A stretch of 64,000 nucleotides of DNA, from contig NZ_AP014946.1 of NCBI RefSeq assembly GCF_002355335.1, forward strand, positions 3,859,501-3,923,500. Reading direction: 5' to 3'. Numbering within the stretch: position 1 is the first letter of the stretch; each line of letters starts with the position of its first letter. The stretch comes from Variibacter gotjawalensis. GTDB taxonomy: Bacteria; Pseudomonadota; Alphaproteobacteria; Rhizobiales; Xanthobacteraceae. Below the pieces are notes generated by a model. The model worked only from the letters and a program-made list of their open reading frames with translations, was not told the DNA's origin and made no database searches. The position numbers and the translations under genes were made by a program. Shown here piece by piece: positions 36,249 through 45,016 of the stretch.

Positions 36249-38486
36249 CTACTGCGCGGCCTTCGCCGGCTCTTCAGCCGGCGGCACAGCCATCGACGGC
36301 GCGGGCGCACTTGGCGGCTCGTCCGGCGGCGCGGTCGTCGGGATCGGCACCTCGACCTTGCCGGGCTTATCGAACATCCGCCGCGCATACGGCATCACGG
36401 CGTCGGCGACGATCGCGTGGCCTTCCGCCGTCGGGTGGATCGCGCCCGAATAGAGCGCGGCGTAAACCGGCTGCAGGATATCGAACAGCGGGATTCTCTC
36501 GTGGTGCGTATTCGCCGTCAGATACGCATCGTTCGGCGTGCGGAAGAGATGATGCCGCGGGCCATACGGCGTGTAGAGCGCCGGGTGATATGGCTGAAAC
36601 TCACCCTTCAGCGGGTTGAAGCGCGGCATCGCCATCGCGGCACCATCGGCTTCGGCTGCCGCAGGCAATCGCGCGCACAGACCACGGCGGCGGAACTTCG
36701 CGTGATGTTCGGTGACAAGGCGGAAGCCTGTGCCGGCGCCGGTCGCGAGGCCGCCGCAGTCGCCGCCGCGTCCATTCGCCATGCACTGCATGCGTTTGAC
36801 GAAGAAGTCGAAGAACTGCCCCGCCTCGGCAAGCCGCGCACCACCAAGCTTCAAGGCCGGATGAACATCCATGCCGAGCGTCGGACGCGCACCGCACAGC
36901 GCGCCGTTCTCGTCATACTGGATCGGCTCGTATGCGGTCTGAATCACGCGATCCGGCGCAACACCGAAGCCGTCGCGCAGCGCATCCTTCACGGCGGCCA
37001 TCCGGCGATCGAGAACCGCCGTGTATTTGCGCGCAACATCCGGCCCGAAGCGAATGTCCGAGCCCATCCAGCCCGCGATCGGCGCAAGATCGCTCGCGCT
37101 CTCCGTCATCGCGTAGGCGGCGAGCGGCGAGAAGCCCACGTCGTTGCCGCCGATCGACAGCAGCACGACATCGATCGGCCGCTTGCGCTTGTCGCTCGCG
37201 CACCACTGCTTGGCGATCGTGCGCATCTGCGGGTCTTGGCCGTATTTGAAGAACGGCATCGTGTACGAAGCGCTGCGCCGTGATCCATCGCGGCAGAGCA
37301 ACTCGGTCAGCTGATCGAACTGCGCCGGCACCATCGCCGAATTCGGCTTGGAGAAATCCTCGCGCGCTTCCTTCGGCACGAACAGGCCTTCCGTCACCTG
37401 CGCGCCCGAACAGGCGAGATGCACCAGCGTCACGGAGCGATGCCGGTCCTCCAGCGCGAGCTGCATCGCGACGCGGAACGGATAGCCGTACTGCGAGCGA
37501 TGGCAGTCCGGGCTCAGCCACGTCGCGTTGCGGCGATTGAACGCGGCGAGAAATTCCGGCGAGTTGCGCGCAAGCTGCTCGCCGCGCTCTTCGTCTTCCA
37601 TCAGCCGCCGCGGCAGCACGCGCGGGTTATAGGTTCCGGGCCGCGCGACATCCGGGATGCGCGTGCCGGGCCCGGTGCGGAACACCGGGTCGGTGCGCTG
37701 ATAATCCTCGCGCTGCGGCTCGTAGCTCATCTCGCGCGATCCGAACGTCACCGGCTTGTCCGGATTGCTCTCGCCGGACGCAAAGGAATCGCCGAGCGCG
37801 ACGACCAGCAGATCCTCGACAACGACTTGCTCGGTCAGTTTCGCGCCATCCGGCAGCGTCACCTCGACATCGACGCCCGACGTATCGCTGTTGCGGATAT
37901 ACGGCACGCGGTCGAGCGTCAGCTTGTCCTTGCACGCCTGCGTCTTCGTCTGCGCATCGCCGCCGCGCCGCGCGCGCCACGACCAGGCGCAAGACGCGCC
38001 CTCGCCCGCCGCCGCGATCTTCTCGGCCGACAGCCCGATCCGCACCACATGCGCGTCCGGCAGGATGTAGTCTTCCTTCACGGCGCGCTGCCCGTAGATG
38101 CGCGCGCACGAACTCGGATACCGCCGCGGCCGCGACTCGCGGTCGTAGCAGGCTGCGTTAATCGTCTTGGCGGCCCAGCCGAGGCGCGAGGATTGGAACG
38201 TACGCTCGTTGCGCACCGTCGCGGCGCAATTCGCGGCCGTCGATGGATCGCGGCAGTCCGGCGCATTCATCCGTTTCTCGACGCGCGAGACGATATCGGC
38301 CGGCACTTCGCCCTCGCCGCGCACCGCCTGATACGCGTTCTCATGCAGCGCGAAAGCCGACGCATTCCGATAAAATCGAAACGGATTGTCGACCTCCCAT
38401 TCGAGATCGGCCGCAGACGCATGAGCTGCCGCGAGCACCGACGCGAAAAGTCCGGCGCCCAGCGCGCGAAGAAGAACAGAGTTCAC
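36249..38486 (-). CDS. Large exported SGNH/GDSL-type hydrolase
   Basis: 745 residues with a signal peptide (LLRALGAGLFASVLAAAHAS). The SGNH blocks are visible: block I with the nucleophile in VVALGDSFASGESNPDKPV (about residue 230), the glycine/asparagine block in VLLSIGGNDVGFSPLAAYA, and the catalytic His in YSGAIHPTAEGHAIVADAVM. Long cysteine-bearing insertions separate these blocks. A Pro/Ala-rich tail ends the protein. Ester hydrolase activity in the periplasm or outside is likely; substrate unknown. Much longer than typical members (200-350 residues). Convergent with the DUF3298 gene, 6 bases apart. Confidence 0.82.
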   Translation of the reverse strand: MNSVLLRALGAGLFASVLAAAHASAADLEWEVDNPFRFYRNASAFALHENAYQAVRGEGEVPADIVSRVEKRMNAPDCRDPSTAANCAATVRNERTFQSSRLGWAAKTINAACYDRESRPRRYPSSCARIYGQRAVKEDYILPDAHVVRIGLSAEKIAAAGEGASCAWSWRARRGGDAQTKTQACKDKLTLDRVPYIRNSDTSGVDVEVTLPDGAKLTEQVVVEDLLVVALGDSFASGESNPDKPVTFGSREMSYEPQREDYQRTDPVFRTGPGTRIPDVARPGTYNPRVLPRRLMEDEERGEQLARNSPEFLAAFNRRNATWLSPDCHRSQYGYPFRVAMQLALEDRHRSVTLVHLACSGAQVTEGLFVPKEAREDFSKPNSAMVPAQFDQLTELLCRDGSRRSASYTMPFFKYGQDPQMRTIAKQWCASDKRKRPIDVVLLSIGGNDVGFSPLAAYAMTESASDLAPIAGWMGSDIRFGPDVARKYTAVLDRRMAAVKDALRDGFGVAPDRVIQTAYEPIQYDENGALCGARPTLGMDVHPALKLGGARLAEAGQFFDFFVKRMQCMANGRGGDCGGLATGAGTGFRLVTEHHAKFRRRGLCARLPAAAEADGAAMAMPRFNPLKGEFQPYHPALYTPYGPRHHLFRTPNDAYLTANTHHERIPLFDILQPVYAALYSGAIHPTAEGHAIVADAVMPYARRMFDKPGKVEVPIPTTAPPDEPPSAPAPSMAVPPAEEPAKAAQ

Positions 38487-38581
38487 GGGACAGCTTCCCT
38501 GGAAAAAGCGACAGCGTCCGCGATCCTAACCGGAATTACGGCGAGCCTGTGAAGCCTTACAACATCGGGTTGCGGCCGACC

Positions 38582-38611
38582 TTGTTTTTCGCTGCGGAAC
38601 CACGCTAGCGT
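38582..38611 (+). promoter_or_regulatory. Possible promoter of the tct operon
   Basis: TTGTTT (38582-38587), 18 bases, TAGCGT (38606-38611) ahead of tctC. The GCTAG-type -10 also appears ahead of two binding-protein genes of the 53-62 kb array. Confidence 0.4.
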
Positions 38612-38660
38612 CGCGCCATATCGGCGAACTCGCGCAGACGGGTTCCAGGGGAGGATCATA

Positions 38661-39659
38661 ATGGCCAAAATCACACGACGCACGTTCGGCACAATCGCGG
38701 CTGCAGCCGCGGCTTCCGCAGGTCTCGGCATCCGGCCGGGCGAAGCGCAAGCCAATTGGCCGCAGCGTCCCGTCACGATCATCTGCCCGTGGGGCGCTGG
38801 CGGCGGCACGGACGCTGTCGCGCGCATCGTCGCGGGCGGCCTCGAGAAAGAACTCGGTCAGCCGTTCAACGTCGTCAACCGCACGGGCGGCTCGGGCGTC
38901 GTCGGCCACACCGCGATCGCGAGCGCCGCGCCGGATGGCTACAACATCGGCATCATCACGGTCGAAATCGCGATGATGCATTGGCAGGGCCTGACCGAAC
39001 TCAAGCCGTCCAACTTCACCGGCTTGGCGCAGATGAACGACGACCCGCCGGGCATCCACGTCAAAGCGGACTCGCCGTACAAAACCGTCAAGGAGCTCGC
39101 CGACGCCATCAAGGCAGCCCCGGCCGGAAAATTCAAAGCCTCGGGCACCGGCCAAGGCGGCATCTGGCATCTCGCGCTGATCTCGTGGCTCAAGACCCTG
39201 AACCTCGCGCCGAACCACGTTACCTGGGTTCCGTCGAACGGCGCGGCACCGGCGATGCAGGATCTCGCCGCCGGCGGCCTCGACCTCTGCACCTGCTCGG
39301 TGCCCGAAGCCCGCGCGATCATCGAAGCCGGAAAAGCGCGCGCACTCGCCATCATGGCGCCGGTACGCAATCCGCAATTCGCCAACGTCCCGACCTTGAA
39401 AGAAGGCATGGGCACTGACGCCGTCATGGTCGGCGCATGGCGCGGTTTCGCCGCGCCGAAAGCGCTGCCGAAGCCGATCGCCGAAAAGCTCTCGGCCGCG
39501 CTCAAGAAGGTCTACGAGTCGAAAGAGTACAAGGACTTCATGGACAACCGCGGCTTCACGATGGTTTGGGCCGACGCGGCCGGCTTCGAGAAGATGATGG
39601 AAACATCGACGGCCTCGCTCGGTGAATCCATGAAGGCCGGCGGCTTGGCAAAGGGCTAA
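38661..39659 (+). CDS. Tripartite tricarboxylate transporter substrate-binding protein (TctC/Bug family)
   Basis: 332 residues. Periplasmic receptor capturing a carboxylate for the TctB/TctA channel. Signal region MAKITRRTFGTIAAAAAASA has an Arg pair that could direct Tat export. Mature Bug-family signatures: WPQRPVTIICPWGAGGGTDA, VVNRTGGSGVVGHTAIASA and ALPKPIAEKLSAALKKVYES. Ligand may be citrate, another di- or tricarboxylate or an aromatic acid. First gene of tctCBA, separated from tctB by a 269-base gap with a repeat. Confidence 0.92.
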   Translation: MAKITRRTFGTIAAAAAASAGLGIRPGEAQANWPQRPVTIICPWGAGGGTDAVARIVAGGLEKELGQPFNVVNRTGGSGVVGHTAIASAAPDGYNIGIITVEIAMMHWQGLTELKPSNFTGLAQMNDDPPGIHVKADSPYKTVKELADAIKAAPAGKFKASGTGQGGIWHLALISWLKTLNLAPNHVTWVPSNGAAPAMQDLAAGGLDLCTCSVPEARAIIEAGKARALAIMAPVRNPQFANVPTLKEGMGTDAVMVGAWRGFAAPKALPKPIAEKLSAALKKVYESKEYKDFMDNRGFTMVWADAAGFEKMMETSTASLGESMKAGGLAKG

Positions 39660-39727
39660 AGACTCACCGCGCACTCCGTCCACCCTCTCATTGGAAGGTG
39701 AGAAGCGTCGTACCGAACTCGGCGCGC

Positions 39728-39873
39728 CCCCTCTCCCGCAGGGTTCGCGTCGCGAACCGGGGGAGGGTTGGGGAGGGGGAAATTTCAGGGCCCGCAGCAG
39801 AGATATACGGCGATGCGCATTCATCATCGTCAAGAGCCCCCTCCCTGTCCCTCCCCCGCAAGCGGGAGAGGGG
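39728..39873. repeat. Repeat family E between tctC and tctB
   Basis: Nested inverted repeats: outer CCCCCTCTCCCGC (39728-39740) with GCGGGAGAGGGG (39862-39873), and inner 21-base arms 39759-39779 and 39837-39857 composed of GGGGGAGGG and CCCTCCCCC. Highly GC-rich hairpin. It could damp read-through and give more tctC than tctBA message. Confidence 0.75.
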
Positions 39874-39928
39874 ACCACGATCGCTAGCGCCGAGAGAAAC
39901 TACCTTCATCACGCTCTAAGAAATCGAA

Positions 39929-40426
39929 ATGCAACTCTCCGATCGCATCTCCGGATCGTTCCTCGTCGCGCTCGGCGCGCTCTCGACATTCGGCGGCATG
40001 AAACTGCCGCCGGTGCCGGGCCAGCCGGTCGGTCCGAACGTATTTCCCATCGTTGTCGGCGTCGGCCTCGCGCTGTGCGGAGCACTGATCTTCCTTCGCA
40101 TCGGCCACAGCTTCGAGGACGACGCCGTCGTCGAAGTCTCGCCGGATCATCCGGACTACAAACCCCCGGCCGCGGAGACGTCTTGGCTTTACGGCATGCG
40201 CGCGCTGATCCCGCCCGCGCTGTTGATCTTCTACGCCGTGGCATCCGAAACGCTCGGCTTCATCCCGACCGCCGCGATCGTCGCTTTCGTCACCTCGGTC
40301 GCGCTCGGCGGAAAACTCAAGCTCGCGATCCCGATCGCGATCTTCTGCCCGATCTTCGTCCACCTCGTCTTTGCCAAGCTCTTGCGCGTGCCTTTGCCGC
40401 CGGGCTGGCTGCCGATGCCGTGGTGA
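39929..40426 (+). CDS. Tripartite tricarboxylate transporter small membrane subunit TctB
   Basis: 165 residues with four membrane segments (GSFLVALGALSTFGGMKL, VVGVGLALCGALIFLRI, ALIPPALLIFYAVASETLG, PIAIFCPIFVHLVFAKLL). DUF1468/TctB family. Probably stabilises TctA. Only 4 bases separate it from tctA. Confidence 0.92.
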   Translation: MQLSDRISGSFLVALGALSTFGGMKLPPVPGQPVGPNVFPIVVGVGLALCGALIFLRIGHSFEDDAVVEVSPDHPDYKPPAAETSWLYGMRALIPPALLIFYAVASETLGFIPTAAIVAFVTSVALGGKLKLAIPIAIFCPIFVHLVFAKLLRVPLPPGWLPMPW

Positions 40427-40430
40427 TCTG

Positions 40431-41924
40431 ATGCAAGCATTGCTCGAAGGTTTCCGGCTGGTCGGCTCGCAGGACGTGATGATCGCGTTGCTGCTGGCGT
40501 CGATTTACGGCCTCGTTGTCGGCTGCATGCCGGGCCTCTCCGCCACGATGGCGACGGCCCTGCTTGTGCCTTTCACGTTCTACATGTCGCCGCTCGCCGC
40601 CATCGCGACCATCGTGGCGGCATCCACGATGGCGATCTTCTCGGGCGATATCCCGGGCGCGCTTCTGCGCATACCGGGAACGCCCGCCTCCGCGGCCTAC
40701 GCGGACGAAGCGTATGCGATGACCCGCAAGGGTGAAGCCGCGCTCGCGCTCGGCGCCGGTGTCTGGTTCTCCGCCATCGGCGGCATCGCCGGCACCATTT
40801 CGCTCGTCGTTATGGCGCCGCTGCTCGCAGAAGTCGCGTTGTCGTTCTCGACCTTCGAGTATTTCTGGCTCGCCGTGCTCGGCTTGATGTGCGCGACGCT
40901 GGTTGCGCGCTCCTCGCCCATCAAAGCAATCGCCTCGATGCTGCTCGGCCTCCTCGTCGCCTGCATCGGCATCGAGAATCCGGGCGGCGTACCGCGCTTC
41001 ACCTTCGGCATCACGGATTTGCTCGGCGGCATCGAAGTCGTGCCCGCGCTCGTCGGCGTCTTCGCGGTTTCCGAAGTCATGCGCGCGATGGTCTCGCCGA
41101 CCCCGCCGCCGATTCCGAAACGCCGCATCGGCAGCATTCTCGCCGGCCAACTTCAACTCACCCGCATCTATTTCTGGCAGATGATGCGCGGCAACGTCAT
41201 CGGCATCATCATCGGCGTGTTGCCGGGCGCCGGCGCCGACATGGCGGCCTGGGTTTCTTACGCCATGTCGAAGCGCTTCTCGAGCGAACCGGAGAAATTC
41301 GGCACCGGCCATGTCGAAGGTCTGGTCGAGGCCGGCGCGTCTAATAACGCCTCGCTGGCTTCGGGCTGGGTGCCCGCGCTGTTGTTCGGCATTCCGGGCG
41401 ACACCATCACGGCGATCGCAATCGGCGTTCTGTACATGAAGGGCCTCAACCCGGGCCCGACGCTCTTCACCGAGAAGGCGTCGAGCATGTACGCGATCTA
41501 CATCATGTTCGTGCTCGCCAACATCATCATGATCCCGCTCGGCATCCTGATGATCCGCGCCGCCGGTTATGTGCTGCGCGCGCCGCGCTCCGCCATCATG
41601 CCCTTCATCATGCTGTGCTGCGCGGTCGGCGCTTTCGCGACCGGCAACAACCTCTTCGCGGTCGTCACCGTCGGCCTGTTCGGCGTGCTTGGTTACGTGA
41701 TGGAGCGCAACGGCTATCCGGTCGCCGCCATGGTTCTCGGCGTGGTCATGGGCACGATGGTCGAACAGAGCTTCGTGACATCGCTCATCAAGTCGGACGG
41801 CAGCATCCTGCCGTTCTTCGAGCGCCCGGTCTCCGCGATCCTCGCGTCCATGACATTCGGCGCTCTGCTCTGGCCGCTCGTGATGTGGATTTACCAGCGC
41901 CGGCAAAAGCCGGTCGCGGCTTAG
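40431..41924 (+). CDS. Tripartite tricarboxylate transporter large membrane subunit TctA
   Basis: 497 residues from the ATG at 40431, overlapping nothing; further upstream codons belong to tctB. About 11-12 membrane segments. TctA signatures: YGLVVGCMPGLSATMATALL near the N-terminus and IIIGVLPGAGADMAAWVSYA in the middle, the two conserved glycine/proline loops of the family, and ALLFGIPGDTITAIAIGV. Forms the ion-driven uptake channel with TctB and TctC. Confidence 0.94.
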   Translation: MQALLEGFRLVGSQDVMIALLLASIYGLVVGCMPGLSATMATALLVPFTFYMSPLAAIATIVAASTMAIFSGDIPGALLRIPGTPASAAYADEAYAMTRKGEAALALGAGVWFSAIGGIAGTISLVVMAPLLAEVALSFSTFEYFWLAVLGLMCATLVARSSPIKAIASMLLGLLVACIGIENPGGVPRFTFGITDLLGGIEVVPALVGVFAVSEVMRAMVSPTPPPIPKRRIGSILAGQLQLTRIYFWQMMRGNVIGIIIGVLPGAGADMAAWVSYAMSKRFSSEPEKFGTGHVEGLVEAGASNNASLASGWVPALLFGIPGDTITAIAIGVLYMKGLNPGPTLFTEKASSMYAIYIMFVLANIIMIPLGILMIRAAGYVLRAPRSAIMPFIMLCCAVGAFATGNNLFAVVTVGLFGVLGYVMERNGYPVAAMVLGVVMGTMVEQSFVTSLIKSDGSILPFFERPVSAILASMTFGALLWPLVMWIYQRRQKPVAA

Positions 41925-41935
41925 CGCTCCCCCAG

Positions 41936-42088
41936 TGGTCATCCCGGAAGCCGCGCGCTCGCGTAGCGAGCCGCGGCTGTCCGGGATCCATAGCCCTGGG
42001 CAGAAATGAGAGCGCAGGGCGTATGGATCCCGGCCCTCGCGACGCGCTGCGCGTTGCACGCGCCGCGCTCGCTCGACCGGGATGACCA
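41936..42088. repeat. Repeat family A, long copy
   Basis: Perfect outer arms TGGTCATCCCGG (41936-41947) and CCGGGATGACCA (42077-42088). Inner arms CCGGGATCCATA (near 41980) and TATGGATCCCGG (near 42020) are also perfect and flank GCCCTGGGC. Confidence 0.88.
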
Positions 42089-42132
42089 GCGACGAGCTTC
42101 CACCACCCCCACCGACACGCTAACAATCACCG

Positions 42133-43125
42133 ATGACCACGCCGCCGATTCCTGACGTCCACGCTCTCAGCTCCGCCATCCGCGGCGGCGACCGCGCGAC
42201 GCTGGCGCGGGCGATCACGCTGATCGAAAGCCGGCGCGGCGATCACCAGGCGCAGGCGCGCGCGCTGGTTCAACAACTGCTCCCCGAAACCGGCAAGGCG
42301 CACCGCGTCGGTATCACGGGCGTTCCGGGCGTCGGCAAATCGACGACCATCGACAAACTCGGCACCTATCTCACCGGCAAAGGCCACCGCGTCGCAGTGC
42401 TCAGCGTCGATCCGTCCTCATCGCGAACCGGCGGCTCGATCCTCGGCGACAAGACGCGCATGGCCGATCTCTCCGGCGATCCGAACGCCTACATCCGCCC
42501 GTCTCCCTCCGCCGGAACGCTCGGCGGCGTCGCCGCGAAAACGCGCGAGACGATGCTGCTCTGCGAGGCCGCCGGTTACGACGTGATCCTCGTCGAAACC
42601 GTCGGCATCGGCCAGTCGGAAACCGCCGTCTCCGACATGACGGATTTCTTCCTCTGCCTCATGCTGCCCGGCGCCGGCGACGAGCTGCAGGGCATCAAGA
42701 AAGGCGTGCTCGAAATCGCCGACATGCTCGCCGTCAATAAAGCCGACGGCGACAACATCGGCCGCGCGCGCGCCGCCGCCGCCGAATACAAAGCCGCCTT
42801 CCATATCCTGAAGCCGCGCTCGCCGAACTGGAGCCCCCCGGTCATCACCTATTCGGGCCTCACCGGCGACGGCGTGCCGGAGCTGTGGCAGAAAGTCGTC
42901 GACCATCGCGAACGTCTCACCGCCACCGGCGAATTCGCCGAGCGGCGATCCGAGCAACAAGTGCGTTGGATGTGGACGATGCTGGAGCAGCAGATGATGG
43001 CGCGACTTCGCCACGACGCCGGCATCCGCAACCGCTTACCGAAGCTCGAGGCCGATGTCGCGGCGGGTAAACTCTCGCCGTCGCTGGCGGTGGAAGAACT
43101 GACGGCGTTGTTGGGTTTGGATTGA
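42133..43125 (+). CDS. meaB: Methylmalonyl-CoA mutase-associated GTPase MeaB
   Basis: 330 residues. A G3E-family GTPase that protects methylmalonyl-CoA mutase and gates cofactor loading. Walker A in VGITGVPGVGKSTTIDKLG, switch segment SVDPSSSRTGGSILGDKTR, Walker B region VDVILVETVGIGQSE-type (DVILVETVGIGQSETAVSD), and the guanine motif AVNKADGD. The C-terminal dimerisation arm is present. Lies between two family A repeats, 6.7 kb after mutB. Confidence 0.95.
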   Translation: MTTPPIPDVHALSSAIRGGDRATLARAITLIESRRGDHQAQARALVQQLLPETGKAHRVGITGVPGVGKSTTIDKLGTYLTGKGHRVAVLSVDPSSSRTGGSILGDKTRMADLSGDPNAYIRPSPSAGTLGGVAAKTRETMLLCEAAGYDVILVETVGIGQSETAVSDMTDFFLCLMLPGAGDELQGIKKGVLEIADMLAVNKADGDNIGRARAAAAEYKAAFHILKPRSPNWSPPVITYSGLTGDGVPELWQKVVDHRERLTATGEFAERRSEQQVRWMWTMLEQQMMARLRHDAGIRNRLPKLEADVAAGKLSPSLAVEELTALLGLD

Positions 43126-43144
43126 GCACTCAATAGTACAGAAG

Positions 43145-43304
43145 TGGTCATCCCGGCCGAGAGTGCTCGCGGCGCGCAAAGCGCGCGGTGCGAGCCGCGA
43201 GGGCCGGGATCCATACGCCCTGTATCAACTATGAAGCGCGGGGAGTATGGATCCCGGACAGCCGCATAGCTCGCTTTGCGAGCAAGCGACTTCCGGGATG
43301 ACCA
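43145..43304. repeat. Repeat family A, long copy
   Basis: Perfect outer arms TGGTCATCCCGG (43145-43156) and CCGGGATGACCA (43293-43304); inner GGGATCCATAC and GTATGGATCCC arms surround CCCTGT. It lies 57 bases after the midpoint of the gap and is the second family A copy flanking meaB. Confidence 0.88.
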
Positions 43305-43311
43305 AGGCAGC

Positions 43312-43986
43312 TCAACTAAACCCGCGCGTCGCCATCATGCTCGGGACCTCACCGCGTAGGCCCTCGACCAGCGCGCTGAAATTACTGCTCGCCAAACGCC
43401 GCAAATCCGACGGACGCTCGACGCTCCAGCGCGGCGGCAGCTCTGACGTCTGCACGTGATGATGCGAGAGGCATGCGCGCAGGCATCCCGCAGACGCTTC
43501 GCTGTGATGATCGATCACCGCAAACACCTCGGGATCGATGTTGCGCGCGGCGAATAGCACGCAGCCATCACCTTCGCTCGGCCCGATGATCGCGTTGGCG
43601 TGGTTGAGCACCGCATCGGCCGCCGCCCGCAACGCCGATGCATCGAGCGTCGGACAGTCCGCCGTGATCGCGACCGCCGGCCCGCTGACCGCAAGCGCAA
43701 CTGCGAGCCGCGCGAGGCCCGCGCCATCCGGCAGCGGCTGCACCGTCACGCCATAACGGCGCGCAAATTCCTTGAACATCGCATCGCGCAAGTCCGGCGT
43801 GCTCCACACCGTCACGGGACCGATGTCGGCCTGCTTCGCGACTTTGATCGCGCGCTCGATAAGACGTTGTTGCAGGATCGCCGCGCCGTTGACGCCGAGC
43901 GCCATTGAGAAGCGCTTCTTCGCGACGCCCGCAATGGGCGCTTCCGCGATGATCGCGACCTGAACCTTCGAAACGTCGGCTGACAT
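43312..43986 (-). CDS. DUF2064/TIGR04282 family glycosyltransferase-like protein
   Basis: 224 residues from the ATG at 43986; a GTG at 44013 would add nine. GT-A-like nucleotidyltransferase fold. Features: VAIIAEAPIAGVAKKRFSMA at the N-terminus, the acidic motif VAITADCPTLDASALRAAAD, and a lysine/aspartate loop IIGPSEGDGCVLFAARNIDP. Normal members read AKTRL in the first motif; here AKKRF. Substrate unknown. Convergent with meaB. Confidence 0.82.
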   Translation of the reverse strand: MSADVSKVQVAIIAEAPIAGVAKKRFSMALGVNGAAILQQRLIERAIKVAKQADIGPVTVWSTPDLRDAMFKEFARRYGVTVQPLPDGAGLARLAVALAVSGPAVAITADCPTLDASALRAAADAVLNHANAIIGPSEGDGCVLFAARNIDPEVFAVIDHHSEASAGCLRACLSHHHVQTSELPPRWSVERPSDLRRLASSNFSALVEGLRGEVPSMMATRGFS

Positions 43987-44139
43987 TGTTGCTGTTGTTG
44001 TTCGCCAGCTCACGAATCATTTCGCAAGCGCTAGCTCACTGCCCCAATGCCTAAGATTCGGGAATTTGACAACGCTCGCAACTGCTTTGCCGGATTGTGC
44101 ACAGCCGTGACGACAGCGCGATGACCGCGAGGCGAATGC

Positions 44140-44904
44140 TTACCGAGTCACAACTGCCGTGGAGAGGAGATCGACGCGGCCGAAGCCCGGCAGCTTGATC
44201 GCGGGGCGGCGGAAATCGATCCCGGTAACGAGCGTGAACAAGTTCAGCTCGACGCCTTCGACCCACCCCGCCTTGAAGCCCATCAATCCCCAGAGGCTGA
44301 GTTCGACGCCGGTGCCGCTGTCGGTGAGCCCGACGTAGAATCCCTCGTCGCGGAAATCCTTGCCGACCGCATTCGGCAGCAGCGTCCCGCCGAGTTCCGG
44401 CACCGCGCGCAGCACGCTCGCGACGAACGTGTTCGAGTTCGGGCCCGGCCAGATGCGATAGTCGCCTGCCTTCGCGTGACGGTACGCCGCGATCGCGGCC
44501 TCGACCTTCGGGATCGCGGCAGCCGCGGCGGCGCCCTTGAGGTCGAGCACGACCACCGGGTTGTCGCCATACCAGCGGCCGTCGGCGGCCCAGCCGTTGC
44601 GCCGCACCGGGTTGCCCCAGCCGACCACGTCGAAGCGGTTCCAGCTGTCCGCGCCCTCGCGCTTGACGACGATCCAGCTATGGACCGCGAACAGGCCTTT
44701 GACGCCGCCGGTCCGTCCGGCCAGCACCATCAGGCGCGCGTCTTTGTAGTCGGCCGCTTTCGGCAGCAGACCGGCGCTCGTCCAGTCGGCTTTGTTCCAG
44801 CTCGACGGACGATCCTCAAACGCGAACAGCGCCGCCCGGGCGGCGAGCGGCACGAAGAAGAGGCAGAGGATGAGAAGAAGGATGAGTTTCAAACGACCCC
44901 GCAT
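44140..44904 (-). CDS. DUF3750 domain-containing exported protein
   Basis: 254 residues with a signal or anchor (LILLLILCLFFVPLAARAAL). The remainder matches DUF3750: WTSAGLLPKAADYKDARLMV, FAVHSWIVVKREGADSWNRF, IWPGPNSNTFVASVLRAVPE and NAVGKDFRDEGFYVGLTDSG. NTF and FAVHSWIVVK recall papain-like amidase folds (lecithin retinol acyltransferase/NlpC type), but activity is not shown. Periplasmic. Function unknown. Confidence 0.85.
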   Translation of the reverse strand: MRGRLKLILLLILCLFFVPLAARAALFAFEDRPSSWNKADWTSAGLLPKAADYKDARLMVLAGRTGGVKGLFAVHSWIVVKREGADSWNRFDVVGWGNPVRRNGWAADGRWYGDNPVVVLDLKGAAAAAAIPKVEAAIAAYRHAKAGDYRIWPGPNSNTFVASVLRAVPELGGTLLPNAVGKDFRDEGFYVGLTDSGTGVELSLWGLMGFKAGWVEGVELNLFTLVTGIDFRRPAIKLPGFGRVDLLSTAVVTR

Positions 44905-45016
44905 GGGCCGATAAATAATTCGGATTTCGGCTGATGTAAGGCTTCGGCCGATCGCCGGCCAATGTCGGCCATTCGCTGCGTCATTGACCGGTCAATCGTG
45001 AGCGTACGCGGCCGCG

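Noticed and set aside
40317-42059. A 580-residue minus-strand frame opposite tctBA
   Set aside because: His/Arg/Asp-rich antisense shadow; crosses a repeat and has no start signal.
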